Positions 1 to 11,673 of a DNA stretch of 64,000 nucleotides are shown here, in pieces. This stretch comes from Podospora comata (lineage: Eukaryota; Ascomycota; Sordariomycetes; Sordariales; Podosporaceae). Position 1 is the first letter of the stretch. The number at the start of each line of letters is the position of its first letter. The stretch is from positions 1,426,001 through 1,490,000 of the forward strand of contig CP071497.1 of the NCBI GenBank assembly GCA_017354895.1, written 5' to 3'. The notes below the pieces were generated by a model that saw only the letters and a list, made by a program, of their open reading frames with translations, had not been told where the DNA came from and did not search any database. Made by a program: the position numbers and the translations under genes.

Positions 1-2608
1 AGTCCCAGACGACAACAAACCGTTCCGGTGCCGGGAGTGGTTGTCGGCGGTATCTCCCCCCCGGAACGGCAACGTCGGTGTGGTTGGCCGGTATCCAAAT
101 CGACACCGCCAATGACCCACACGCGATGAGCGAGGCTGGAAGGGCGGTCTGCAAGGCGGGGTATTCCGGTATGTGGACTCTGTACGGCTTGTGGCGGTCT
201 TCATCCTCGAGCGAGGTCACCGTCGCGTTGGGGGTTCGAGCGCGGAGCTTGTGGTCAGAGGTCGGTTTCATGAGCCACGCGATCAGTATCGTCGCGTGAG
301 CTCTGGGGGCGTCACCCGGTCGTGGTCCGGCTGCTGCCACCAGAAAGGGGGAGTCGGACGAGAAAGCCAGCTCGGGGAACTTGGGGACAAAGGGGAGTTG
401 GGCCTTGAGGAGCTCAATCGAGTGGGTTGAGTCCTCCCAGAAGGGTCTCTTGGCGGAGGGGTGTCTTGCGAGGAAGAAGCGGTCGATTCGGTCGCCTTTG
501 GGGCGGTAGACTACGAGTGGTGCGTAGTCGGTGTGGTAAGCGTCCCGCTTGGAGGCTGCCCACCGGTGGGCTTCGTCGATGGTTTGGATCTTTTTGGCAG
601 AGGTGCCGCCTTTGGCAAAGTTCCATATTTCGAGGGTGAGCCCAAAGTGGGTTGTGATACCTATGAGGGTGGCGTTTTCCGACAAGATTGCGTGGCTGCG
701 GATGAAGTACTCTCTGGATCGAACCTGTGGTTGCACATAAGACGTGATTTTGATGGTGCTATGCAGCGCGCTTTTGGCGATGGCCCAGATCTTGACGGTC
801 TTGGGATCATGTTTGGTGGCTACAAACATATTTGCTGGTGAAGTGTCAATATGCAGGATCCGAGTGGACTTGGCCTTATCTGTTAGATGGCGAGCGGGGG
901 TGACCTCGATTCGACTCTGGTGCCCACTGTGTTTTGCCGGTGGCTGTATGACGAGTTGGCTTGCGGATCCAATACTGGGGGCGATGATGCTGGGACTGTT
1001 GATGCTTGGAGGCATGAGGCTGGGAGAGACAAGACTGGGTGACGCCAAACCAGGCGACCACTGCGATCTGGGTGTCGGACTTCGACGGTACTCGGGTGGC
1101 GGTGAAAAGGGAGGTGACTGGTGATATGGTGACATGGCACTGACCATGGATGGGCCCGGAGATGGCCGCCGAGGACTCGAAGTGTCGGAACGAACTGCCG
1201 AAACCTCGCTGATACCAGACATGATGCGGTTAAACGAGAATGAGGTACGAGGGCTTTCTCGTCCCGACTGTGGACTTTCACTCGGGGCAATCGATATTTG
1301 ACGGCATCGCTCGGTTTCTGGATAACCCTGGGAGGCCTGGACAGGCTCAGACCAACGCTCTGAGGAGAAGGTGGGAGACTCGGGCTCGAGATAACCCCCC
1401 GAGCCGAGAGGCTCAGACTTGGTGGATGGGGAATCTTCGTGACTCCAGGCTGATCTTGCCAGGGGCGGTGGAAGATTGATCTCTCTCGGTGGGACTGGCG
1501 TCGAAGTGCCGGAGCGTCCTGGTAGCGTGGGCGATTCGGGCAGAGGCTGTGGAGGCACTGTTGGAAGTGCTTGTGCCGGCGGGACTGGAGGGACCGGTGG
1601 CACATCTGGCAATGGCTCATGATCTTCAGGGCGCTTCACGGTGATGGAGTCCGGTTGGCCACTGTAATAAGAAAAGGCATTGGTTCGAGACGATGTCCAT
1701 TTGTCGGCGTCCTCATGTGGCATTGGCTCCCTGGCATTGGAAGCTGAACTTGCTCCTGCCAGCTCATCGTTGGTCCTGTGCTTCGTTGCTGGTACGGGCG
1801 TTTTCTGAGACAAACGGACTGCTTCAAGGTTCTGTTCAATTCCCGGCGTGTCGTGGTTCGTGACATCTCCCGTTGTTCTGGCCATTGTTAGTTCATCTCT
1901 GCAAGGTAGGTGGTGTTCTCTTCGACGGCTTACACGATATCTTCTGACCCGGACCTCTCGCGTGCCGCCTGTGACTTCTTCTCATAGGACCGAACACAGT
2001 TGGTCACAGCATCCAGATACAGGTCAAGAACTTCGCTGGTGTCCGGGTCATGCTTTTCGTTAGACAGAGTTTTGGCTCGCAATCGTTCAACCTCGCCCTT
2101 GACATTTTCCTTGATGGTGTTTGCTTCAGAGGCACTGCTTTGTTGTGATGGGTCTCTTCAGGACACAATTAGCATGAACACCTTGGAAATTCGGCGGACG
2201 AAGAAGACTGGCCACTTACAAGCTCAAGATATCCAAGGCAAGTCCCAGTACCTCACGAAATAATCCTATATCGTCGCGGCACTGTCCGATCTGCGCTCGT
2301 CCAGTTTGACTCCAGTCTGTTGCATTTCGGCATTGGGCGAGGATTGAATCGATGCGTATCAGCGTATTCCCACAGCTTTCCAGCAGCAGCAGCATTTGCG
2401 CCTGCAATAACAAAGGAATAGAAGGCTCATCTCGAAGCAGCTCCAGCAAAAGCCTGAGGTCGGACAGCTCGCGGGTGACAGCAGAAAGATCGGAATGGGA
2501 GGCTCGTACAGACCGGATGAAGCGTGTGAGGATGGCCGATGTCGATGAGATGCCTGAGAGGAGATACTCGATTGGACGAGAGGCCGAGTGTTTCCGGGGT
2601 TGCTCCAT
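1..2608 (-). CDS. Fungal N-terminal-domain / WD40-like protein, 3' end outside window
   Basis: I read three exons on the minus strand: 2608-2220, 2155-1934 and 1877-1 (continuing off the window), giving about 829 residues so far; the phases agree at both introns (64 and 56 nt). The ATG at 2608 opens a helical N-terminal region of about 130 residues resembling the fungal N-terminal domain found on STAND-like and ankyrin proteins. A long Ser/Pro-rich disordered linker follows, with runs such as VPPVPPVPPAQ. From about nt 900 to the edge there are beta-propeller-like stretches (TVKIWAI, LTLEIWNF, HATILIAWL) that suggest WD40-type blades. The gene is incomplete, so total length is unknown. Function is not known; a scaffold or signalling role is only inference. 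Family assignment is from general resemblance, not a database hit. Confidence 0.6.
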
Positions 2609-3226
2609 GATGCAGGATGGGACGAGCCTAAAGCCAGGGACAGATGGAGCGGGAGTACTGTCACAATCTACCCCACTCCGTCGTTCTGGTGCCAGCTGTC
2701 CGGTATATAGCCGTTAGGTATATCCAGGGAGGTGGTGAACTGTTCCGCCGGAGGTTAGGCGGGAAAGCACTAGATAATATGTTGTCAGAGTAATGTTATT
2801 CTCTGGATATTTTTCCCTTGCACCAGCTAAGGTTGCGATTCATTGTCCCCGCAGCTGGAGGTGAGAGGTGAGAGGTGAGACAAAAAGACAGATTAACGAC
2901 ATGATCTTCAAGGCCGGGGGGAGGGCCGCCGGTGCCGCCTTTATTCCACCTACCCTCTTCCCACGGCATGCACAGGCAGACAAAGGCAGGCGTCGCTGCC
3001 ATTGGCGTACACCAGCTGCGCTTGTCTCGTTCGGGGTCAGGGGATGCCGCTCTGTGGCGCTCGAGCTGTCGAAGCCAGAAAAGCCAGCGAGGGAGGGGTC
3101 GTCGAGCTTCGTCTGGATTCGCGGGTCTGCCATGTGGCCGACAGGATTGCATGTCTCACGCTGACTGTGCATTGTGATGATCACAAGGCAAACAAAAGGA
3201 ATGAACAGGACTGAAAAGATATATAC
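2609..3226. other. Intergenic, no gene seen
   Basis: This 618-bp stretch separates the start of the partial WD40-like gene from the 3' end of the F-box gene. Short open frames on both strands show no recognisable domain or splice support. It should hold the promoter of the leftmost gene. Confidence 0.5.
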
Positions 3227-3991
3227 CTAGCTAACATTGTATAGGTACCATTTAGGCCGCATTTCTTGATCCATCTCAACTTCCGGCCATTCCATTTGTG
3301 TCCGTCCGAGCAGTCCCAAAAACATGATCAATTCATTTGCTCCTTGCGGCGCGAAGCAACCTCTTTTGTTTCGTATCCAGCGCCTTTTCTTCCGAGATCT
3401 CCCACGCGGTTTACAAATCAACATGTATTCGTCAACTAGGTGGGGATACTGTTAGATGAACGGTCCCCAATGGCTTGATTCGCGAGAAATTCACGTACCC
3501 TCGGCGCGATTCGAAACGAATACACCTATGTCGACCTTTCCCTCGGGCATATAGCGCCAGCTGAAAGCCCGCTCCTTCTCCCGCTCGTTGAGCTCCCAAA
3601 ATTTTCTCCAGGGTCGTGGAGCGCCAAAGCCGGAATTCCACGTCAATAGACTGTGCGTGTGTTCCAAGTCTCTGTATAAATACAAGAGAAGATAGCGACG
3701 AGCGTGGAGGTACCGGCTAGGTGGGTTTCCCTCGAGTTGGTTGGGACCGATCTGTTTGCGTATCTCCTTACTTGGGATCTGCCAGTGCTTCTTACATGTG
3801 AGGGCAAAGAGCATCGCGCTGTGAGGCAGGAGGTGGGAAGCGATGTTAAGTAGAAGCTCGACAGGCAGTCGCATGATGAGTGAAGACTCGGAGTCGATAT
3901 CCATCATCGTTTCAGGGGCCATATCCGACGTTTCGAGGCCAGTATCCGCCGTTGCAAGGGCAGCATTCATCGTTTTGGCGCGACTATCCAT
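3227..3991 (-). CDS. F-box domain protein
   Basis: Two exons on the minus strand, 3991-3499 and 3435-3227, with a 63-nt intron (donor GTACGT, branch CTAAC, acceptor CCTAG) that joins in phase 1, give 233 residues. The ATG at 3991 is the first in frame; the frame stays open upstream but without an ATG. Residues about 40-70 form an F-box: MRLPVELLLNIASHLLP followed by ALTCKKHW, the usual leucine/proline pattern that binds Skp1 in SCF ubiquitin ligases. The rest has no recognisable repeat, only a Trp/Arg-rich stretch (WRKFWELNEREKER) and a basic patch after the intron. Many fungal F-box proteins look like this and their targets are unknown. The F-box call is fairly secure; the role as an SCF adaptor is by family. 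Confidence 0.7.
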
Positions 3992-4557
3992 CGTTCCTAT
4001 GCTGTTACCATTGGAGGGTGTGGTGAGGGTGGGCTTGGGTGAATGGTTGAGAAACAGAATCAATTTTTACAGTGGCTTACATAGGAGGAAGCTTAGCTGC
4101 CGTCTCCCAGGAAGGTTTTGCTCACGAGTCACATGCCCTATAACATGACTTCATGGAGTCAAACCACAAAACCTTCATCTAGCCACCGGCCCAGCCTGCG
4201 CGCTCCGGACAGTATGATAGGAAACTCCAGTGAGATCAAGGAAGACATCGTTGTGTGAAGGCAAACGCTTCCTGTGTTACCTAATAGGCCTTTATAGGGC
4301 TTCCACGGGTCCAAAGAGACTTTTAGGAACCCCATCATTGGGCCAGGGCCATGAATGGAAAATGAGGTGATAGTTCCAGGGGCATTCCAATGAAGGCTTG
4401 CATATAAAGTCAGCTTCGCCTGGACTACCTCGCTCGATCTGCAAAAGATTGAACATGCAGACTCGATCATCAACATGGATTGATTCCAAAACCCATAAGC
4501 AGATATAACAATTATGTAGCGGAGCATCTCCAGGAAAGAAAAGCAAAAAAGAACATC
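3992..4557. other. Intergenic between F-box gene and tRNA-Tyr
   Basis: Short frames on both strands show no domain. The stretch should include the F-box promoter (minus strand) and the downstream flank of tRNA-Tyr. Confidence 0.45.
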
Positions 4558-4645
4558 TCCCCTCGACCGGAATCGAGCCGGTGACCTTTCGGTATCAATA
4601 AATTCCTTTACAGCCGAACGTGATAGCCAACTACACCACAAGGGG
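4558..4645 (-). tRNA. tRNA-Tyr(GTA) with intron
   Basis: On the minus strand a full cloverleaf can be folded. The acceptor arm CCCCTTG pairs with CGAGGGG followed by discriminator A at 4558. The T arm is ACCGG-CTCGATT-CCGGT, and the anticodon stem is TTCGG/CCGAA. Between the anticodon stem strands lie 21 nt instead of 7, which fits a loop CTGTAAA with anticodon GTA and a 14-nt intron after position 37. Eukaryotic tRNA-Tyr genes regularly carry an intron at this place and have a C1-G72 pair, both seen here. The exact intron ends are inferred. Confidence 0.88.
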
Positions 4646-4815
4646 TTATCTGATTTGTTGGCTCCAAAGGCCGGAAGTGGGGCCTATCATGCACCCCTGT
4701 CCACAATATCAAACTGCAAGTATCGTTGAATCAGAACACAATTCTGGCCGCAAAACAGCAAAGGCTGCAAACCACAGCAACCGCGAGAGCGAAAGTCTCC
4801 ACCCAGTCATATCAA

Positions 4816-6027
4816 TCACCCATCCACCCCCCAAACCCTTCTCAGCCAGCCCCCTAACTCCTCCATCACCAACTCCGTCTTCTCCTCCGCATCCTTAACC
4901 ACCTCCTCCTCCCAACCCATCTCCTCCCTCACCTCCCTATGCTCAAACCCGGCCCCAACCCCCGGCACAAGCACCCACTTCACCCTCCCCTCCTCAAACC
5001 AAAACCTCTCGTCCTCTTTCTCCAACCTTTTCTTAACCCCCCCTTCCGAGTGTATCTCCCTCCTGCTCACCTCCCCCTTCCCCACCAACCTCCTAGCCAA
5101 ACCCTCATTCTCCCCAGCCAACCCATCCCCCTCCCCAGCAATAAACCCCCTAAACCCCTCCCCACCCCGCGCATAAAAAGGACTAACCAACCCGTCCCTC
5201 AAGTCAGCCCCATAAGGCACATACCCCCACCTCCACGCCCCCTCCTCCCCACCGCCCGCCGCAAGATCTAGCCAACCCCCCCAACTGACCACCACTCCCG
5301 GGCAACACTCCTCCCTCTTCACCCCCTCAAGCAGCGTCACCGCCATCGCTAAATTCCCCCCCGCACCGAAACCTAGTATCCCCACCCGTCCCTTCTTCTT
5401 ATCGTCGTCCAACCCCCTTGGAGACGTTCTGTCTATAGGAAGACTCTCATCCCCCAACGCATCGACCAGCAAAGCCTCCACGTCGTGCACCGCTGCGGGA
5501 AACACCGAAGCAGGGGCTTTGGAGTAGTTCAGCGCTATCACCAAGACGTGGTATTTATCCGCAAATGTCCGGTTGAACTCGTCGTCATCTCTCGGAGTGC
5601 CCAGGACAAAAGGCGCGGCGGCGGAGCCGTGGACTGTGAAGAGAGTTGGGAGGGTGGAGGGGGAGGTTAGGTCGTAGGAGGAGGGGAAGAAGATACTGCA
5701 TAGCCCAACAGTAAATATCAGCAAAATTCTATGGCATTAAATAGATGGGAAACAGGGAGAGGGGCGGGGGGTTGGGCAGGGCACATACCGGACAGGCAAA
5801 TCAGGCCTGCACTCATAACTCTTCACTATATCCGGCCTCGTCGACGGCGGGTAAAAGTACTCCTTCCACTCCCTGAGCCAGGCCGACGGAAAAGCTAGCG
5901 ATTTCGCCGTGTAGATTCGGGAGAGGCGGGTTATCCTCGAGAGGAAAGGGGGTGGTTCGTGGGTCAGTGCTCTACTCGTCGTCGTCGTGGTGTCATTCTG
6001 TCCTGACACTGGCGCAGAGTTGTCCAT
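4816..6027 (-). CDS. Alpha/beta hydrolase-fold protein with degenerate active site
   Basis: Two exons on the minus strand, 6027-5789 and 5695-4816, with a 93-nt intron (donor GTATGT, acceptor CTATGCAG) give 372 residues. The joined sequence CRPDLPVRIFFP, then LPTLFTVHG and GTPRDDDEFNR, matches the alpha/beta-hydrolase-3 (HSL-like esterase) pattern. The catalytic signatures are lost. The oxyanion motif HGGG is HGSA. The nucleophile elbow reads GFGAGGN, so the serine of GxSxG is glycine. The expected His near the C-terminus lies in GVGAGFEH, apparently an alanine. The reading frame itself is open. The C-terminal half is unusually Glu/Gly/Arg-rich. This is either a non-enzymatic homologue or a decaying gene still in frame; no other function can be read from the sequence. 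Confidence 0.65.
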
Positions 6028-7066
6028 TTCTTTCTGCAAGTGCTATCGCGCAAAAATATCTCGATCGCGGGGTATCATAGGTCTCCTTCTCGTTCGTGCG
6101 CGGGCGTCGTCAAGTATTCGGGGTTAGGTCCAGGTACGTAGAGCAACTTGAGGTAGGTCGTGTTATAACATCTACAAGATAATCAACTTCCAACGATCCA
6201 AGACAGGAGAAACGAATCGCATGACAAGATCTCAAACACTGTCCCGCGCCCCTCAAACCAGCTCAGGGTGGCGGGGAGGGGCAATCACATCGCCTCCAAA
6301 GACATTTGACTCACCCAACCCAACCCGGATCACCTACCCGAAATAAAAGTTGGGCGCATGGATAGCCCAAGGTCGATAAAGACTCCCAGCCATGCTGAAC
6401 AGATCGGGAGACACGTAGTTTCAGCTGATATAGTGCCCGGCGCAAAACATTCCAAGTCTGCAAAGTCTGCGACAAGCAAGTTGAGATGCAAGGCACCCAC
6501 CCGACCTTGCGTGGGGCAGTCTTGGCCACTCAACTCAACTGACAGCAAACCAACCAGCCCTCAAGACTCGCACGTACTTCTGTAGCTCTGCTTATCCCAG
6601 TTGGAGTCACAGTCATGAGGAACCAACAGCCCAAAAGGCCAAACACCAAAGCATCTCGTCTCTGCAAAGAGCTGTGAACTGGACAAGAAGACTTAATAAA
6701 GCCCATGTTCGAAATCCAGGAACGCGCGCCAAGAACCCCACCGTCGATCACCGCCCACCGGCCCGCTTCTCCACTCCACATCCACATGCCCACTTCCAAA
6801 AGGCCTGGCGAGGCGAGCCTGGCCAGAACACCACCCGACATGATGACATAAAAACAAACATCAATTCCACTACAAATACAAGTACGTGCTCAAAAAGATC
6901 GCAAACTCCATCCTCCATCCTCCGTCGTCACTCAACTCATCACAACCGCCCACCTCCAGGGTACCTCTTGTATGCCATGCCCCCCTCCCCCATGCTACCG
7001 TTCATGCATGCACCCATCACTCGTCCCAAAATGCAAGCATCATCATACCTGGTATATCCCCCTGAC
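6028..7066. other. Intergenic, no gene seen
   Basis: About 1.04 kb between the hydrolase start and the 3' end of the Pro/acidic-rich frame. Short frames on both strands show no domain, and no tRNA or repeat was seen. It should contain the hydrolase promoter. Confidence 0.45.
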
Positions 7067-8014
7067 CTAATGCACTCCCGGTCCCTTATGCACAATGATC
7101 TCCTCCCCACCCACATCATCGTCGTCCGGGTCCTCGATACTCGTTCTCCTCTTCGCCTCCACCGCCCTGTTGATCTTCTGCCCATCCTCTCCAATGACGC
7201 CCTCATCCTCTTCCTTGCCAAGTTCCACCGGCTCCTCGGTGATGGCATTGGTAGGAGAGGATGACGACGACGTCGACGCCCCCTGCTCGCCCTCTGTCTT
7301 CTTCTCTTGCTCCTTCTCCTTCTCCTTGTTCGCACCGAAGCCTTGACCCCCAAAAGGCCACAAGCTGCCAAACGAGCTCTTGGCAGCACTGGGGTGAAGA
7401 GCCATGGGCTTGACAAGAATCTTCTCCCTGGCAGGATCGATCCCGCTGGGCATGGCTCCCGACGACTGAACCTCGGGCATGGCGAAATCACCAAACTCCT
7501 CGTCGTCCATGTCGTCTTCGTGGACGGCATCATCCGAATCGTCAGTGTCATCCCGCCCGTCGCCGAAGCGCTCCTTCTCTTGATTCTCATTATCGCCTTG
7601 TCTCCTGCTTGAACTGCGACCGCCAACGACACCTCTCCACCACGAACCTCTGTTCCACGCCGAGCTGCTTGCGCCTCCCTCGTCCTCGGCATTGTCGAGG
7701 TTGTCCTCGTCGCTGCTATTGTCCTCGTCGTCACCGTCATCGGCAAACGGGTTGCGCAGTCGCTCGCTTGCTGACAGGCTGGGAAGGGTGAAGGCATCCG
7801 AAGTCCCGTCGTCCGTGTTGGACGAGCTTCCTTCCTGCCCGCCATTCTCCGCAGCCGCAGCCGCATTCCGCTTGGCTAGGCGAGCCGCCAGCTGCATACG
7901 GGCTCTAGACGGCATAATGTTGAGAGGTGGAGGAGGTGGCGGCGGTGGCGGGATCGATGGCGGGTTCAAGGAATTGGACGAGTTGGTATTCAACGGATCG
8001 GTATACGCACGAAA
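7067..8014 (-). CDS. Pro-rich/acidic protein, probable terminal exon with 5' end unresolved
   Basis: An open frame of 315 codons on the minus strand begins right after a good acceptor (branch GCTAAC, then GCTTTCAG at 8017-8015) and ends at 7067. The first residues are FRAYTDPLN with no start codon; the first in-frame ATG is 34 codons in (MPSRARMQ). The order is a polyproline run (nine Pro), a basic Ala-rich helix (AARLAKRNAAAAA), NPFADDGDDEDN and further Asp/Glu-rich tracts, then DEEFGDFAMPEV, SLWPFGG and a charged tail. It is largely disordered. No ATG exon with a convincing donor was found in 8020-8380. It lies just downstream of the SAPS gene on the same strand, so it could be a last exon of that gene, but that gene has its own stop at 8380 and no donor in the right phase. 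Function unknown. Confidence 0.5.
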   Translation of the reverse strand, partial: FRAYTDPLNTNSSNSLNPPSIPPPPPPPPPLNIMPSRARMQLAARLAKRNAAAAAENGGQEGSSSNTDDGTSDAFTLPSLSASERLRNPFADDGDDEDNSSDEDNLDNAEDEGGASSSAWNRGSWWRGVVGGRSSSRRQGDNENQEKERFGDGRDDTDDSDDAVHEDDMDDEEFGDFAMPEVQSSGAMPSGIDPAREKILVKPMALHPSAAKSSFGSLWPFGGQGFGANKEKEKEQEKKTEGEQGASTSSSSSPTNAITEEPVELGKEEDEGVIGEDGQKINRAVEAKRRTSIEDPDDDDVGGEEIIVHKGPGVH

Positions 8015-8379
8015 CTGAAAGCGAAGCCAGGGTTAGCACTTTGTCTGCAAAAGGTTGTGATGGCAACACAGGGGAGAAGGGGCCGTATTGGTTTGGACAG
8101 GTAGGTCTGGAAAAGTGGAAAAGGAACCCTCAACATGGCTCAAAGGCAAACGGTATGGAAATGGAAAGGGGGGACCGACTCGCGCCACTTGTATGCCAAG
8201 GAAAAATAAGGATAGGAGAACCGGAGAGCCAAAAGACTTTTGGAAACCATAGTACCGGGGAACCCCGCTCGTCTAGCGCTTGCTCAAAATGCCTTGTAAT
8301 CCTCTGTCAGAAAAAAAAAGATGCAAATATCGCCAAAGAACCCCTTGATACCCAACTCTTTTCCACTCTTCCTTCCCAA
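8015..8379. other. Gap between the SAPS stop and the Pro/acidic exon
   Basis: This 365-bp stretch holds the 3' untranslated part of the SAPS gene and the unresolved 5' part of the next gene, including the intron acceptor at 8015-8017. No consensus donor (GTAAGT or GTATGT type) was found in it on the minus strand. Confidence 0.4.
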
Positions 8380-11300
8380 TCACTCTGACGTGTCCATGGA
8401 TTCATCAAGCCCTCGGGTGCGGGCGTCGATCATGCTCTGGATGAATAGACTGAGAGCCTTGTCGTCCTCTGTGCATGGGCTGGGCCCATCCCGACTGTCT
8501 AGCACGTGGTCGTATGGAGGATCACGGCTTCCGGTGTCGTCTGGAACGTCCCTCGCCACAGACCCATGTTGCCTGATATCCCCAAAGCCCAGGGCCTCGT
8601 TGTGGGCAGCCTCTTCTTCGTCAAACGCCGATGTGTTAGGACTGGTAGTTTGGTCGTCGCTCTCATGCCCTTCCCCGTAATCTGACCCTTCCGAGTCACT
8701 CGACTCGGCCCGTGCACCGAATCGGTAGCCGCCTCTCAGAGAATCCCCATACCCCCACGGCACCTCGGTGATGCTAGAACGGTCCTCTGGAGGATCAAGC
8801 AACCCACTTGGGAGAAAATACTGCACACTAACAAAATCTTCACCAACCTCGTTATTGACATCCTCCTCGCTCTCTTGCTCCTCGTCCTCGTCCTCATCGC
8901 TCGAGCTGCCGAAACCGCTCATCATGGTACCACTGCTGATCCCAAACGGCGAGGCACCGGCACCGGACCCGTCACCCAAGTCTGACCCGCCACCCAGGCC
9001 AGCCTCGGCAAGAGTGTTGGAGTTGTTTCCCCCCAGCCCGATTGAGCTCAGTCCGTTGAGGCCGACGCCCACCAAACTAGACTGGGCGGCCCGGTTGCTC
9101 ATAGCAACCTCGGGCCTGACCCCTCCAAGAATGGCATTATCACGCTCGCGAGTTTCAGCAAGCGCGCCCTCAACGTAGCTGATCCAATCCTGCGCCATGA
9201 CCTTGTCCAAGACAACCTCGCTGAGCAGCTCGGGGGGGTGACGCTCCGTGAACTTGACCACTTCCTCCGCGATCAGCGTCAAATGACCCATGTAACCCAT
9301 GCGTGTCTTGTGTTGGACCTGCGACTCTTCACTGGCGAGCTGACCGTTGATGATTTGGTTGGTGATGTCGGCAGCCTCGAAGAGACTGATGGCCAGCGTC
9401 GGGTTGAAACCGCGATCCATAGGGCCGTTGAACACCTGCTGCACGATATCGTAGACAACATTGTGAAGAAAGTTGTTCCAAGGGTACTTGAAGAAGAACC
9501 GAAGGATGGTGGGCACCACTTCCTGACGAACAAACTGCATCTTGAGATAGTCGCCGACCACCGGCCGGGGGGCGGTTGAGGCTCCCTCGGCAGGAGTGGC
9601 GCTGTCGCTGGCGGGGGCAATGATGATGGAAATTTCCCCCGTGGTCTCATTGGCGTTGGCGCCGGCAGGTGAATCCTCAGCAGCTTCGGCCTTTGATGGC
9701 GATGGCGATGGCTCTGACGTTTGCTCAGTCTTATCTTTGGCCTCATCACCCTTGGCAGTAGCACTGGAAAATAAAGGAGCCGGCGTGTCACCAGGGTGGG
9801 GAGACAACGTATCGGCAGCATCGAGAGCCTTGGGGACGGAGGACTCGGTGCTCAACGCAGGCAATTCCGCCGTGGAGATTTCCTTGCTCTTGTCCGAAGT
9901 TTGCGGCTCTTTTTCGTCAGTCACTGGTTTGGGTGGGCTCTGTTGATCCTTGCTTGCACCAGTTTGAGCTGCCTTTTTGGTAGGCGACAGAGGCGCGACG
10001 ACCAAATCGGGATCCTCGAAGGCCGGTGGTGACTCCGCTCTCTTTTCCGCGTCAAGCTCCTTAAAGTTCAGCCTTGGTGAGCTGAGTGGCTCATCAACAA
10101 AGTCCGCGTCGTCCTTTTCAAGCATGGAAAATGTTGGGGCTTGGGTAGGCGCAGGGGCATCCGGGAGCTCCAAAACATCGTCCGAGGTGTCATGGCTCAC
10201 TTCCTCAAACCCATCGTCATCGGCAGATATGTTCATGACCTCAAGCTTCCGCCTCTCCTCAGCAGGCGATGACTGCGACGTGCGCATCGTCAGATCCTCG
10301 GTCGATGATGGTGTGTCATCAACCCCACGAGCAGGGATCAAACGGCCCTCTTCTCTCAACCGTTGTCGCTGAGCGTCACGGGCAGCAATAAACTGCTCAG
10401 AACCAACCTCGTTCAAGAGGCCCATGTTACTGCAGTGCAAAAGTTCTGCCATTAGCTCGCAGGTCTTGAAGCGATCAAAGCCAAGGGGTTCGATCTTATC
10501 GCCGAAAGTGGAGGAAAGACGTTCTTTTTGTGCCGTCGAGTTCATGATCAGGCTCATGAAATCTGGAACGTGGTCGGCAAAGAGGCGAAGAAGGGTTCCG
10601 AGATAAATGGGGTCGCGACACGACGGAGGAGCGTTGGCGTCGACGCCTTCAGGATCATAGTCCGAGTTGTTTTTGCGAATGACCTCAATAATGATGCCGA
10701 CACCGCACGTGAGTGGGTTGCCACCCCCCAGCATGTACTGGATCAACTGTTCGACACAAGGGCGGGAGACCAGCTGTCTTGTCAGCTCGTTCGGACCGAT
10801 ACACGTCTGTTCGTTTTGGGAAGCGTTGGCTGAGACAGTGATGATGGCTTTGATGAAGTCGGCGGCCGACGTTTGGGTGGCCCAGCTGTGCTCTGGTCCG
10901 AGGAAGGAGAGAAGAGTTGGCATCACGTTCTGGGTATATAGCCACTGCAGAAAGGTCACTGTCAGTCATTTCCCTCCCCTCGCAAGCTTGACATGTCATA
11001 CCTCAACAACGCCTTGGCCGCTCTCTGTGCGCTCCAAGCTGATGATCTTCAACAGCAGATCCATGATCATGGGGCAGTCCACATGTCTCAAAATATCGGC
11101 AATGGCTCCCTCAAACGACTTGAGAAGGTCCAGCATTTCTTCCGTCTTTTTATCGAAAAGAGACTCGTTTACTTTGGTGAAGTAGCTGGCCTGCAAAGGA
11201 TCGAGCGGCGTCGGCCTCTTGAGGAACTCCCAGAAATTCCGGAGGAGGGGTCTGCTTTCCATAAGAGCCTCATAGATAGAGTAGTTGTCTGAGGACAGTA

Positions 11301-11673
11301 TTTCGGCCGCCACGAAGGCGCATCGATTGCGCTTCTTTTCATTTTCCTCCTGGCCGCTGGGCTCGGTCGCTCGTGATGACGACCGAGACCTGGTGGTGGG
11401 AAAAACAGGTGGCCTTCCGATCTCGTCATCCTCTTGCTCCTCCTCCTCATCGGCATCTGGCGCCGCGACAGGTTCGAGCTTTGGCGCTACTACATATTGA
11501 AGAAGCTTCTCAAGCACCTGCTGCTCGCGCAGGTATTCAACGAGTTTGGGATTGTGCTGCTTAAGCTCTTGGATGAGATCGCTTTCATCGAGAAGCTCCT
11601 CTAGTTGAAAGGACTCTTTCTCGAGGATCGTATCGATGGTCGAGACATTGTAACCACCGAACCTCCAAAACAT
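8380..11673 (-). CDS. SAPS-family Sit4/PP6 phosphatase-associated protein
   Basis: Exons 11673-11002 and 10944-8380, joined over a 57-nt intron (donor GAG/GTATGA, acceptor TTTCTGCAG) in phase 0, give 1078 residues, close to yeast Sap185/Sap190 (about 1050). The start is the ATG of MFWRFGGYNVSTIDTILEK, a typical SAPS N-terminus; the frame stays open upstream only without ATG. The SAPS repeat region runs from about residue 20 to 600, interrupted by an acidic/Ser insert and a long Ser/Pro/Glu-rich linker, with conserved stretches such as DFIKAIITVSANAS, CGVGIIIEVIRKNN and PWNNFLHNVVYDIV. The C-terminal 300 residues are acidic and low in complexity (SSSDEDEDEEQESEEDVN). Family members are regulatory subunits of the Sit4/PP6 Ser/Thr phosphatase, acting in TOR signalling, G1/S progression and Elongator control. 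The activity here is inferred from the family. Confidence 0.88.

Noticed and set aside
8380-8420. Joining the SAPS gene to the Pro/acidic exon at 8014
   Set aside because: The exon needs a phase-0 donor; the only GT near the SAPS stop (GTGATT) is in the wrong phase and weak, and 1078 residues is already the usual family length.
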